A stretch of 64,000 nt of DNA from Halomonas fontilapidosi (GTDB taxonomy: Bacteria; Pseudomonadota; Gammaproteobacteria; Pseudomonadales; Halomonadaceae): assembly GCF_014192285.1 (NCBI RefSeq), contig NZ_JACHXQ010000006.1, positions 62,001 through 126,000 on the forward strand, given 5' to 3'. Below the pieces are notes generated by a model. The model was not told the DNA's origin. It saw only the letters and a program-made list of their open reading frames with translations, and ran no database searches. The translations under genes and the position numbers were made by a program. Position 1 is the stretch's first letter. The number at the start of each line of letters is the position of its first letter. Shown one piece after another: positions 28,782 through 37,083 of this stretch.

Positions 28782-29426
28782 ATGACGACGCTTTACGGCT
28801 ACTTTCGTTCGTCGGCGGCCTACCGGGTCAGAATCGCCCTGAATCTCAAGGGCCTGGCCTATGAACAGGCCCCGGTCAACCTGGTCGCGGGTGAGCAGCG
28901 CAGCAAGGAGAATCTCGCCCGCCAGCCCCAGGGGCTGGTGCCCAGCCTGGTGACGGAGGATGGACGGGTGCTGAACCAGTCCCTGGCGATCTGCGAGTAC
29001 CTCGACGAGACGCACCCCGAGCCAGCGCTGCTGCCGTCGGATGCCGCGGGGCGCGCCAGGGTCCGCGCATTGGCCCAGCTGGTCGCCTGCGAGATCCACC
29101 CTCTCGACAACCTGCGGGTGCTCAAGTACCTGGTAGGTGAGCTGGGCGTGGACGAAGACGCCAAGCTCACCTGGTACCGGCACTGGATCGCCGAAGGCTT
29201 CAGCGCCCTGGAGGCCCAGCTCTCCCGTGAAGCCGGCAGCGGTGACTTCTGCCATGGCGACACACCGACCCTGGCCGACCTCTGCCTGGTGCCACAGGTC
29301 TTCAATGCCGAACGCTTCGCCTGTGATCTGAGTGCCTACCCGGCGATCCAGCGCATCACCGGCAACTGTCGAGCACTACCGGCCTTTCAGCAGGCCGCAC
29401 CGGAGACACAGCCGGACGCTCACTGA
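28782..29426 (+). CDS. maiA: Maleylacetoacetate isomerase
   Basis: This 214-residue zeta-class glutathione transferase has the diagnostic SSAAYRVRIALNLKG active-site stretch near residues 9-23 and NQSLAICEYLDE for glutathione binding. The C-terminal helical domain carries CEIHPLDNLRVLKYL. It isomerises maleylacetoacetate to fumarylacetoacetate using glutathione. ATG at 28782 has AGGAGG close upstream; a GTG five codons earlier overlaps fahA and is less likely. It is the last pathway gene and ends at a terminator. Confidence 0.96.
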   Translation: MTTLYGYFRSSAAYRVRIALNLKGLAYEQAPVNLVAGEQRSKENLARQPQGLVPSLVTEDGRVLNQSLAICEYLDETHPEPALLPSDAAGRARVRALAQLVACEIHPLDNLRVLKYLVGELGVDEDAKLTWYRHWIAEGFSALEAQLSREAGSGDFCHGDTPTLADLCLVPQVFNAERFACDLSAYPAIQRITGNCRALPAFQQAAPETQPDAH

Positions 29427-29444
29427 TACAATAAGCGGGCTAAC

Positions 29445-29492
29445 AAAGCGGGCGCGGCTCACGGCAACATGCCGGTGCCGTGTCCGCTTTTT
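29445..29492 (+). terminator. Terminator after maiA
   Basis: AAAGCGG and CCGCTTT form the base of an extended hairpin with an inner CGGCA-ACAT-GCCG helix, followed by TTTTT. It ends the homogentisate operon, and the Bcr-type gene starts 32 bp beyond. Confidence 0.7.
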
Positions 29493-29523
29493 GTATCGGG
29501 ACAACACGACCGAGGAGAACCGG

Positions 29524-30750
29524 GTGCTGAAGCTGACCTCCCCCGCCACCGTGGCGGTACTCGCGGCACTGACCGCGCTGGGACCCCTGGCCACCGACAT
29601 GTACCTGCCGGCCATGCCGGAAATGGCCGAGGCGCTAAACACCGGTCCCGACCAGGTCCAGCTGACCCTGAGCCTCTACATGGCAGGCTTCGCCCTGGCC
29701 CAGCTGCTGTGCGGACCGGTCTCGGATCGCTTCGGCCGCCGCCCGATAATGATCGGCGGCTTCATTCTCTTCCTGGCGGCCAGCCTGCTGTGTGCCTTTG
29801 CTCCCAGCATCGAGTGGCTGCTGACGGGGCGCTTCCTGCAGGCCTTCGGCGGTGCTGCCGGCCCGGTACTGGCACGTGCCGCAGTGCGCGACATCTACGC
29901 ACCGACAGAGGCCGGCCGTGTGCTCTCCTACATGGCCAGCACCATGGCCATGGCACCGGCATTGGCGCCCGTGGTGGGTGCTGGGCTGCTGATGTTCTTC
30001 GGCTGGCAGTCGATTTTCATGCTGCTGTCGCTCTACGCAGTGGTCATGCTGTTGATCCTGGCCCTGCTGATGCCCGAACCACTGCCTGCCGAACGCCGGC
30101 AGTCGGTGGCCCCCGGGGTGATACTGGCCAACTTCCGCATGCTGCTGACCCAGCGGAGTTTTGTCGGCTATACGCTGATCAACGCCAGCGGCTTCGCCGG
30201 CCTCTTCGCCTTCCTTTCTGGCTCCTCCTTCGTGCTCATCGAGTACATGGGCCTGTCGCCGCTCCAGTACGGGATCGGCTTCACGCTGATTGTGGCGGGG
30301 TTCTTCTCGGGCACCCTGTTCAGCGGCCGCTACAGCCATCGGCTGGGACGCGACCGGCTGCTGCTGCTGGCGACCTTGCTGTGCGCGCTGTCCGGAAGCA
30401 GCATGGCCACGCTGGCTCTGGTCGGCGCCCACCAGCCCTGGGCCGTGATCGGCCCTCACATTGTCTTCCTGTTCGGCTTCGGCATCGTCATGCCGCAGAG
30501 CATGGCCGGTGCCCTGGCCCCCAACCCGCAGTGCGCGGGTTCGGCCTCGTCGCTGTTCGGCTTTCTGCAGATGACCATCGCCGCCCTGGGCGGCGCCCTG
30601 GTCGGCCAGTTCCATGACGGCACCTCGCGCACCATGGCCATGGCCATTGCCCTGGGGGGCCTCGTGGCGCTCGGCGCCTACCTGCTACTGATTCATCGCG
30701 CCCCCGAGCGCATCAATCGCACGCGGTCCGCCGCCGACAGACAGCCATGA
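29524..30750 (+). CDS. Bcr/CflA-type MFS drug efflux transporter
   Basis: This 408-residue protein has 12 hydrophobic segments. The DHA1/Bcr signatures ALGPLATDMYLPAMP, GPVSDRFGRRPIMIGG and LARAAVRDIY are present. It exports small molecules by proton antiport. The GTG at 29524 has GAGGAG six bases upstream and places the first membrane helix at residues 5-20; longer frames begin inside maiA and lack a site. It follows the homogentisate operon but is separated by a terminator, so export of aromatic compounds is only a possibility. Confidence 0.85.
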   Translation: MLKLTSPATVAVLAALTALGPLATDMYLPAMPEMAEALNTGPDQVQLTLSLYMAGFALAQLLCGPVSDRFGRRPIMIGGFILFLAASLLCAFAPSIEWLLTGRFLQAFGGAAGPVLARAAVRDIYAPTEAGRVLSYMASTMAMAPALAPVVGAGLLMFFGWQSIFMLLSLYAVVMLLILALLMPEPLPAERRQSVAPGVILANFRMLLTQRSFVGYTLINASGFAGLFAFLSGSSFVLIEYMGLSPLQYGIGFTLIVAGFFSGTLFSGRYSHRLGRDRLLLLATLLCALSGSSMATLALVGAHQPWAVIGPHIVFLFGFGIVMPQSMAGALAPNPQCAGSASSLFGFLQMTIAALGGALVGQFHDGTSRTMAMAIALGGLVALGAYLLLIHRAPERINRTRSAADRQP

Positions 30751-30820
30751 CCCAGGCCTGGAAACAGTACCGCCGTGCCCCGACGGCGGGTACCCGAATC
30801 CTCCGCCGCCAGGAATTGCC

Positions 30821-31106
30821 TCACCGGCGTCACTGAGCGTGCGCCTGACCGGCGACAAGGCCACCGTCCCGCTGCGGCTCGCGACGGGTCAAGGCCCGGG
30901 CGGGAAACGGCACCCGGAAGTACGGCACTGCCAGGCCACCACCACCGGCAACGCTGACCTCGTGCCACGGGTGGCAAGCGCAGACATGACCGCCTATGAT
31001 CGCTTCTTCAATGAGCAACTCTCCGCCCTGGTGGAGGTTTCCCCAGGGGGGTTCCCACGTCGTCCTGCGAAAGATCAAGAACGTGACGGGCATTCCGATT
31101 CGCTGA
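30821..31106 (+). pseudogene. Truncated, frameshifted Lrp/AsnC-family regulator remnant
   Basis: No intact gene exists between the efflux gene and the EAL gene, but one frame reads ASLSVRL, PEVRHCQATTTGNADLV and ADMTAYDRFFNEQL. These correspond to the effector-domain pattern of Lrp/AsnC proteins (PEV-x-x-C, TG-x-x-D, D-x-x-AY-x-RF). At a run of six Gs near 31046-31051 the frame shifts, and the next frame continues SHVVLRKIKNVTGIPIR and stop, matching the usual Lrp ending S-x-V-L-R-x-I-K-x-T-x-x-P. The N-terminal helix-turn-helix half is missing, so this is a decayed remnant rather than one sequencing error. Confidence 0.8.
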
Positions 31107-31240
31107 CGCGGGGTATCTGAGCAACGTTCAGAGAGCGGCTCTACGCGTCAACCCGTTCAGCGCCTTGGAGTGAGCGCGATGAAGATGACGGTATTGACCG
31201 CCCCATGCGCCGAACTGAGCCGGAAGAGAAGCCGCCTGGA

Positions 31241-33658
31241 ATGCTTACCTCGATCCTCCAAAATCTCCGAAACGGCATCCGGGGTACCTGGCTCATGCTG
31301 GCATTGGCCGCTTGGGCGCCTGGGCTGGCGGCGCAGGATCGCGCCTATAGCGAATCCATCCAGGTACTGGCGTCCTACCATCGCGGCAGCCCCTGGTCCG
31401 ATGAGCTCGTCGACAGAATCAGCGAGGCGGTAGAGCGCCTCGAGTGGCCGGATGGCATGCATGTGGATTACCTGGATGCGCGCCGCCTCGACGAATCGAC
31501 CGCCTTCGAGATCGAGCGACGCCGCCTGGCAGGGCGCGAAGCCGTGGACCCGGCTTCGCGCCTGCTGCTGATCGATGATGCCGCCCTGCGTTTCTATCTT
31601 CGTCATGCCGAGCTGCTGGGCAATCCTCCGCGAGTGGTCGCGATCGGCATCAACGACCCCGAGCTTCGGCAGCGCGCCGTGGCCAAGGGGGTGAAGGTGA
31701 TTGTCACCACCGCAGTGGAGCGGCAGTCCCTCGCCTTCCTGAAGACGCTGTTCGGCGAGCCGCTACCACTTCTGGTACTCGGAGACACTACCGGCAGCGG
31801 CCAGCACCTGACGCAAACCTTCCTGAACAGCGTGAAGACAGTGCCGGGCGTCACGGCGACGCGGCTCCTCCGGGACTGGACGCCCGAAAAGGTCCTCGCG
31901 ACGCTCTCCCGTCTGCCAAACGACACCCGCGTGTATCTTATCGAGGGCCAGACCACCGGAGCGGCAGATCTGGCCCCCCAGGCACGCCACTGGCTCGAAC
32001 ATCTCGCCGACCGGGGCGTCCGGGTCTTCTGCCACCTGCCCTATCAGGTTCGGCTGGGCTGCGCCGGCGGCGCCCTGCTGGATACACGGCGTCTGGGCGG
32101 ACTGGCAGTGGAGTCGCTGATCAGCCCGGCCTTCACCTCCCTGCCGTCGATACAGGAAGTCGGGGCAGGACGCCATGCCCTGCATGCCACCTTTTACAAG
32201 CGCCTACCCGAGACACGCCGCGAGGAGGTGGAATGGCTCGGCGTGAAAGGCAGCCTGGCCACCGCCGACAGCCGCATCTTGCGCCTCTTCTGGGGCGGCA
32301 TCCTGGTGACCGGCGTGCTGCTGTCGGGCCTGCTGCTGCTGTGGCTCTCACGCCGCCGCGCGCGGCAAGCCCAGGGCCGTCTCGCCATCGACCCCGCCAG
32401 CGGGCTTCCGACGCGCCAGGTGCTCGAGAGCGAGTTCGAGACGCTGTGCGACAGGGAAGCCGGCGGCTGGCTGTTTGCCCTGCTGTCTCCGGGACTGCGC
32501 GACTATCGGCGTCATGCCGGCCTTCCCGCGGCTCAGGCGGTATTCCGGGAACAGCTGGGTATCCTGCGCGCCCAGCTGCCAGGCGATGCCCGGCTCTACC
32601 TGAATGCTGACCTGGGCGTCATCGGTCGCCTGCCCTCCCGTGACGGGGATGACGGCGACACGGCGTTCGACCGTTTCATCGCACGACTGGGGCATAACCC
32701 GGACCAGGCGGAGCCGAGACGCCTGGCCTGGTACGGCAGCCTGCTGCGCTGGTCCGGCAGCGAGACAGACTTCGCTCAATGCCAGGCAGCGCTGGACGAC
32801 GGTCTGTTTCGACTCGAGCGCCAGGGATGGCGTCAGCCGGTGATCCGGGTGGAGCCGATGGAACGCCGCCGGGCCACGCGTTTCCGTCAGCTCTCGGAGG
32901 CGATCGAGCGGGTGATCGCCCACCCCGAACCGGAATGGCGCCTGGTCATTCAACCCAAGGTATCCCCGCATGATGGTCGGCTAAGGGGAGCCGAGGTGCT
33001 GCTGCGCTGGTACCACCCCACGCTCGGGGAGATTCCCCCCGTCGAGTTTCTGCCCACGGTCGAGATCCTCGACCACTCGTGGGCCCTGGACCACTGGGTC
33101 ATGACCCATAGCCTCGCCTGGCTGGCCAGCGTGCGGGATGCCCTGCCCGAGCTGGAGCATCTCTCCATCAACGTCAACCTGGCCACGCTGTCGACGACGC
33201 GCTTCCGCGAAGCGCTGATGGAACAGTTACAGGCACAGGGGCTGTCACCGGGAATGGTCGAGCTTGAGATCACCGAGCATGCCGACTTCAGCGATCTCGA
33301 TACCCTGGAGCACCACATGAGCGATCTGCGCCGGCAAGGGGTGCGGCTGGCGCTGGACGACTTTGGAACCGGCCATACCGCCTTCCGGTTGCTCCAGCGC
33401 CTGCCTTTCACCGTGATCAAGATGGACCGCAGCCTGCTGCTCGCCGCCGACCAGCATCGCCAGGGACGCGATGCCTATGCCGCCATGGTGCAGTTTGCCG
33501 GCCAGTTGGGCATGAAGGTCGTTGCCGAGGGCGTCGAGGAGCGCGCCCAGGCCAACTGGCTGGGCGCGCTGGGGGTCGACGAGGTACAAGGCTTCCTGTT
33601 CGCCAGGCCGATGGAACTGGACGCCATGCTGGACGCTTACGGGGTACCGGCACCCTGA
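31241..33658 (+). CDS. Membrane EAL-domain c-di-GMP phosphodiesterase with periplasmic binding-protein-like sensor
   Basis: This protein has about 805 residues. A signal or anchor segment (residues 15-31) precedes a periplasmic domain (35-340) resembling ABC-type substrate-binding sensors (VLASYHRGSPWSDEL; ALRFYL). A membrane helix follows (352-370), then a degenerate GGDEF-like region with no GGDEF (380-540), and a C-terminal EAL domain. EAL motifs appear intact: E585-V-L, N644, E676/E679, D706-D707, K727, E763 and Q783. It should degrade c-di-GMP in response to an external ligand. The start is uncertain (31205 or 31241) because neither has a strong ribosome site. Confidence 0.85.
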   Translation: MLTSILQNLRNGIRGTWLMLALAAWAPGLAAQDRAYSESIQVLASYHRGSPWSDELVDRISEAVERLEWPDGMHVDYLDARRLDESTAFEIERRRLAGREAVDPASRLLLIDDAALRFYLRHAELLGNPPRVVAIGINDPELRQRAVAKGVKVIVTTAVERQSLAFLKTLFGEPLPLLVLGDTTGSGQHLTQTFLNSVKTVPGVTATRLLRDWTPEKVLATLSRLPNDTRVYLIEGQTTGAADLAPQARHWLEHLADRGVRVFCHLPYQVRLGCAGGALLDTRRLGGLAVESLISPAFTSLPSIQEVGAGRHALHATFYKRLPETRREEVEWLGVKGSLATADSRILRLFWGGILVTGVLLSGLLLLWLSRRRARQAQGRLAIDPASGLPTRQVLESEFETLCDREAGGWLFALLSPGLRDYRRHAGLPAAQAVFREQLGILRAQLPGDARLYLNADLGVIGRLPSRDGDDGDTAFDRFIARLGHNPDQAEPRRLAWYGSLLRWSGSETDFAQCQAALDDGLFRLERQGWRQPVIRVEPMERRRATRFRQLSEAIERVIAHPEPEWRLVIQPKVSPHDGRLRGAEVLLRWYHPTLGEIPPVEFLPTVEILDHSWALDHWVMTHSLAWLASVRDALPELEHLSINVNLATLSTTRFREALMEQLQAQGLSPGMVELEITEHADFSDLDTLEHHMSDLRRQGVRLALDDFGTGHTAFRLLQRLPFTVIKMDRSLLLAADQHRQGRDAYAAMVQFAGQLGMKVVAEGVEERAQANWLGALGVDEVQGFLFARPMELDAMLDAYGVPAP

Positions 33659-33670
33659 CCGCCCGAGCAA

Positions 33671-33690
33671 TCCCGCCTGGAATAGCGGGA
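33671..33690. terminator. Small hairpin between convergent genes
   Basis: TCCCGC and GCGGGA pair across an 8-base loop in the 38-bp gap between the EAL gene and the second DUF2783 gene. Confidence 0.45.
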
Positions 33691-33696
33691 GGCGGG

Positions 33697-33894
33697 TCAG
33701 TCTGCCCTCGTACCTTCTCGCGCCTCGTCGATCGCCGCCATCACTCGCTCGACCTCGGGCACGCGGTGGGCCAGCGCCAGCGCCAGCTGAGCGAGAAAAT
33801 GGCTCTCCTGCGCCTCGGGCAGGGCATCGAGGGTCTCGGCCAGCCGCTCGTAGACGTGCTCCAGGTCGGCAAAGGGCAGTGTCTCATCAGTCAT
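33697..33894 (-). CDS. DUF2783 small protein (second copy)
   Basis: This 65-residue acidic helical protein has a core FADLEHVYERLAETLDAL and LAQLALALAHRVPEVERVMAAI, which aligns with the DUF2783 protein at 26123-26362. Its ATG lies two bases beyond the hydroxylase stop codon, and GGAGGAG inside the hydroxylase end serves as ribosome site with 7-base spacing, so the two are coupled. Another ATG two codons earlier is too close to that site. It is expected to partner the adjacent hydroxylase. Confidence 0.78.
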   Translation of the reverse strand: MTDETLPFADLEHVYERLAETLDALPEAQESHFLAQLALALAHRVPEVERVMAAIDEAREGTRAD

Positions 33895-33896
33895 GA

Positions 33897-35588
33897 TCAT
33901 TCTCCTCCCAGGGCCCAACCTTGGGCAAGGTTCAGGGCATGGTCGAGGGCAGCGGGGTCGAGCGTTTTCCAGCGGGCCGCGACATGGCGATCGGGACGCG
34001 CCAGATAAGCGGTACCGGAGGCAGCACCATAGCCGGCGAACAGGCGGCCATCGGGGTCGAGCAGCGCGTCCTCGTCGCCCGGCTCTCGGGCGATACGCAG
34101 CAGGGTAAGGTCGAACCCCTTGGCTCGAAGCGCCTCTATGCGTTGGAGCAGCGCCGGCTCAACTTCGCCTGTCCCGCTGAAGTGCAGCAGGGTGAAGCCC
34201 GAAGCGAGGTGGTCGAGCAGGAAGTCATTCTCGCCCAGACGGCGATTGATCAAGGGCGCGCCGGGCACCGGCCCGGCTTCGAAGCCGATATCGTCGGCCA
34301 GGGTCAGCGGGCTCTCGGCATAGGTGTAGGGGGTCACCTGACGCGGATTGGCGAAGCCACTCGCATAGTCGTTATGGTAGGCCAGCGCCAGGGCGGCATC
34401 GCGCATCAGGGCATAGCCGCGGGTGGGCGGGGTCATGAAACGCGTACTCTTGCCGGCATTGGCGAAGACATCCAGGGTCGCACCGCGCCGCTCCGGGCTG
34501 TAGCTGTCCAAAAGCCGATCCGACGCCTGCCCATTGAGGACACAGGCCAGCTTCCAGCCGGCATTGGCGGCATCCGCCAGGCCGTTGTTGAGGCCGCGAA
34601 CGCCAAAGATCGGCACCAGGTGGGCGCTGTCGCCGATAAACAGCACGCGTCCATGACGGTAATCGTCCAGGGCCAGGGTGTAGGCCTTGTAGAGACTCCA
34701 CCACTCCAGCTCCCAGGCGTCGCTCTCGTGCATCACCTCGCGCACGATCAGCTCGACCTTCGCGCGGATATTGGCCTCTTCCACCGCCTGCTCGGGGTCC
34801 TCATCGGGGCCGAGCTGGTAGTCGATACGCCAGATGTCGTCGGGCTGCTTGTGTACCAGGATGGTGGTGTCGGGCAGCGCATGGGAATGAAAGAAGGCGC
34901 GGCGCTCGGTGGGGAAGACGGAAGCAAGGCGCACGTCGGCGATCACGTAGCGACCCTCATAGGCCTCACCTCGCAGCGGGAGGGAGAAGGCCTTGCGCAC
35001 CGCGCTGCGCGCCCCGTCGGCAGCCAGCAGGTAATCGGCGGCGAGCCGATAGTCCCCCTCGGGAGTGCTGACCGTGAGCGTCACGCCCGCGTCGCCCTGG
35101 GTGACGCCGGTGATCGACTGCTGCCAGCGCAGTTCGATCAGCTCGCTCTCCTCGGCCTTGTCGATCAGGAACTGCTCGATGTACTGCTGCTGCAGGTTAA
35201 CCATCGGATAGAAGCGCTCCTGGTCGGAGTGCGGCATCCGGAAACGGTAGATCTCGCGGTCGCGGAAATAGGTGCGGCCCTGGGTCCAGCCCAGCCCCTT
35301 CTCTGCGAAGGGCACGTCGACGCCGAGTTGCTGAAGAATCTCCAGGCTGTGACGCGAGATACAGATGGCCCGTGAACCGTCATTGACGGTGGCCTTGTCG
35401 TCCAGCACTACCGAGGCAATGCCGTGGCGGGCCAATTCCAGGGCGGCGGTCACCCCCACCGGCCCGGCACCGACGATGGCCACGCGGTGGCGCAGCGCCT
35501 GGCCCTCCAGCTCGGGCGGACGAACGAAGGGAAAATACGGATAATCGAAGTAGAGCGAATCGGTCTCGGCGCGTCCGGCGGGTCGCAT
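33897..35588 (-). CDS. FAD-dependent aromatic hydroxylase (second, paralogous copy)
   Basis: This 563-residue class A flavin monooxygenase shows VAIVGAGPVGVTAA (residues 36-49), YLLAADGARSAVRK and LFIGDSAHLVPIFGVRGLNNGL, with a C-terminal thioredoxin-like domain. It is related to the enzyme at 24397-26136 (shared LDD, GSRAICIS, NLQQ-Y, HKQPD-WRID-QLG blocks) but clearly diverged. The start at 35588 has AGGAG upstream; the long extension to 35810 runs through the promoter region. It forms a pair with DUF2783 and is divergent from a LuxR-type gene. The substrate is probably a phenolic acid, not determinable here. Confidence 0.8.
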   Translation of the reverse strand: MRPAGRAETDSLYFDYPYFPFVRPPELEGQALRHRVAIVGAGPVGVTAALELARHGIASVVLDDKATVNDGSRAICISRHSLEILQQLGVDVPFAEKGLGWTQGRTYFRDREIYRFRMPHSDQERFYPMVNLQQQYIEQFLIDKAEESELIELRWQQSITGVTQGDAGVTLTVSTPEGDYRLAADYLLAADGARSAVRKAFSLPLRGEAYEGRYVIADVRLASVFPTERRAFFHSHALPDTTILVHKQPDDIWRIDYQLGPDEDPEQAVEEANIRAKVELIVREVMHESDAWELEWWSLYKAYTLALDDYRHGRVLFIGDSAHLVPIFGVRGLNNGLADAANAGWKLACVLNGQASDRLLDSYSPERRGATLDVFANAGKSTRFMTPPTRGYALMRDAALALAYHNDYASGFANPRQVTPYTYAESPLTLADDIGFEAGPVPGAPLINRRLGENDFLLDHLASGFTLLHFSGTGEVEPALLQRIEALRAKGFDLTLLRIAREPGDEDALLDPDGRLFAGYGAASGTAYLARPDRHVAARWKTLDPAALDHALNLAQGWALGGE

Positions 35589-35663
35589 GGCCTCTCTCCT
35601 GACAGGGGGCACGATGTTGCTGGCTAAGCTGCCGGCAGAGTAATCCCGGGACGGGCTGCCACC

Positions 35664-35684
35664 TGTCCCGTCAAAGATGGGACA
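35664..35684. promoter_or_regulatory. Candidate operator between hydroxylase and LuxR-type gene
   Basis: TGTCCC-N9-GGGACA is a perfect dyad of 21 bp in the 129-bp spacer between divergent genes, 34 bp before the LuxR-type start. LuxR-type proteins often bind 20-bp dyads, so this may be the site for the adjacent regulator. Assignment is by position only. Confidence 0.45.
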
Positions 35685-35717
35685 ACAACGCCACTCTCTA
35701 CGACAAAGGTAGCGGTT

Positions 35718-36503
35718 TTGGAAACAGGCTCTTCCACAGGCGTCTCTCCAGGCTGCCCGGCGCTGCTGGCGGTCATGGCGGAGTGTGTGACGCAACTGGG
35801 CACGGAGCACTTCGATGGTCAGCTGATCGCGCTGCTGCGCCGAGGCGTAGGCATCGAGCAGTGCATTCTGTTCGCCTACACCAGTAGGCAGCGGATGGGC
35901 ACCCTGCTGGTGGATAACTCCCGCTATCCCAAGGTCGCCGGGCGCCTGGCCACGCTCTATGCCGACGGGCTGTTCCGCGAAGATCCCAACTATCCGCGGC
36001 TACGCCAGCTGCTCGAGACAAGCACGGAGCAGGCAGACGCCGAGCTGATGCCCATGCAGACCGACGTCATGTCGCCGGCCTACCGCAGCCACCTGTTCGC
36101 CTTCCCGGACCTGGCCGACAAGGTCTCGGTGGTGATTCCCGCCAACGGCACGGTCTACTACCTGAACCTCTACCGTGACCTCGGGCGCGGCCCCTTCAGC
36201 CCCGGGGACATGGCGCGCCTGGAGGCCCTGATGCCGCTGCTGGCCAGCCTGATACGGCGCCATTATCGCCAGGCACGCCCGGCCGCCCTGCCCGCCAGTC
36301 ACGAGGAAGCCGAGGTCCTCAAGCGGCTCTCCGCGCGGGAGCGCCAGCTATGCCTCGCTCTGTTGCGCGGCCACACCCTCAAGACGGCGGCCGCCGAGCT
36401 TGATATCGCGCTGTCCACCGCCGAGACCTACCGCAAGCGCGCCTACGCCAAGCTGGGCGTGCGCTCCAAGGCACGGCTGGTGGCGCTGTGCCGAAGGGGC
36501 TAG
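35718..36503 (+). CDS. LuxR-type helix-turn-helix regulator
   Basis: This 261-residue protein has a C-terminal LuxR/GerE helix-turn-helix (LSARERQLCLALLRGHTLKTAA, then STAETYRKRAYAKLGVRSKARL). A roughly 190-residue N-terminal domain of unknown ligand lacks recognisable acyl-homoserine-lactone-binding residues. It is divergent from the second hydroxylase gene, so control of that pair by an aromatic signal is likely. The start used is TTG at 35718 with AAAGG upstream; an ATG at 35775 is the alternative and would trim 19 residues. Confidence 0.75.
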   Translation: METGSSTGVSPGCPALLAVMAECVTQLGTEHFDGQLIALLRRGVGIEQCILFAYTSRQRMGTLLVDNSRYPKVAGRLATLYADGLFREDPNYPRLRQLLETSTEQADAELMPMQTDVMSPAYRSHLFAFPDLADKVSVVIPANGTVYYLNLYRDLGRGPFSPGDMARLEALMPLLASLIRRHYRQARPAALPASHEEAEVLKRLSARERQLCLALLRGHTLKTAAAELDIALSTAETYRKRAYAKLGVRSKARLVALCRRG

Positions 36504-36515
36504 CGCCGAAATGTA

Positions 36516-36547
36516 AAAGCCCCAGCACATGTCATGGCCAGGGCTTG
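36516..36547. terminator. Hairpin between LuxR-type and DUF6455 genes
   Basis: AAGCCC and GGGCTT pair around an 18-base centre in the 67-bp gap between these convergent genes, with AAAA before and few Ts after. It is a weak bidirectional terminator candidate. Confidence 0.45.
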
Positions 36548-36570
36548 AAGACCTCTTTCATCGACGCGCC

Positions 36571-37002
36571 TCAGCCTGTCGCGAGACGATCGAAGGCCTT
36601 GGCATTGGGGCAGAAGCCGCGACACGCTTCGACGTCGGCACCGGCACGCATGGCCTTCCAGCATTGCCCGACAGCCGGACAGGCATTGCAGGTCTCACGC
36701 ATCCCGGTGTAGCCCGCATCGACTGCCACCTCCGCCGCCTGCAAGCCGAAGCGCTGCATCATCACCGGCATCAGCGTGATGGCCGGAGCAAAGGAGGATG
36801 GCTGACCCGATGCCAGCTGGCGTGCCATCTCGCGCTCGAAGCCCGGTTCCAGGGGGCTTGCCAGGTCATTCAGCAGTGCGTCATAGGTAGGGCCCGCTTC
36901 ATGCTGGACGTCACGCACCAGCTGAGCCGTGGAGGTGGCATAGCAGCGTTCGGTCAGGCGCTCCCACCAGCCGAGTGCAGGCTTGGTCTGTGCAGTGGCC
37001 AT
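36571..37002 (-). CDS. DUF6455 cysteine-rich protein
   Basis: This 143-residue cytoplasmic protein has no membrane segment. The C-terminal third holds five cysteines in the order C105-x2-C108-x5-C114-x12-C127-x3-C131, as CNACPAVGQCW and ACRGFCPNA. This matches the DUF6455 family as I remember it and could bind zinc or an iron-sulfur cluster. GGGGGAG lies just upstream of the ATG at 37002. The promoter region carries an FNR/Anr-like box and a perfect 18-bp palindrome, suggesting oxygen or redox control. The function is unknown. Confidence 0.72.
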   Translation of the reverse strand: MATAQTKPALGWWERLTERCYATSTAQLVRDVQHEAGPTYDALLNDLASPLEPGFEREMARQLASGQPSSFAPAITLMPVMMQRFGLQAAEVAVDAGYTGMRETCNACPAVGQCWKAMRAGADVEACRGFCPNAKAFDRLATG

Positions 37003-37067
37003 GATGGCTCCCCCGTGAAGTAATCTCGATGTCGCCACCAGTATCGATCCGGGGGCGCCAAGGCGCC

Positions 37068-37081
37068 TTGACGCGGGTCAA
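37068..37081 (-). promoter_or_regulatory. FNR/Anr-like box upstream of DUF6455 gene
   Basis: TTGACGCGGGTCAA is a perfect dyad of the TTGAC-N4-GTCAA type, close to the FNR/Anr consensus TTGAT-N4-ATCAA. It lies 66-79 bp before the DUF6455 start, a position suited to activation. CRP-family relatives such as Dnr share such sites. Confidence 0.55.
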
Positions 37082-37083
37082 AA

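Noticed and set aside
33897-35810. Longer N-terminus (74 extra residues) for the second hydroxylase
   Set aside because: The extension crosses the divergent promoter region and the dyad at 35664 and does not resemble the family; AGGAG precedes the ATG at 35588.
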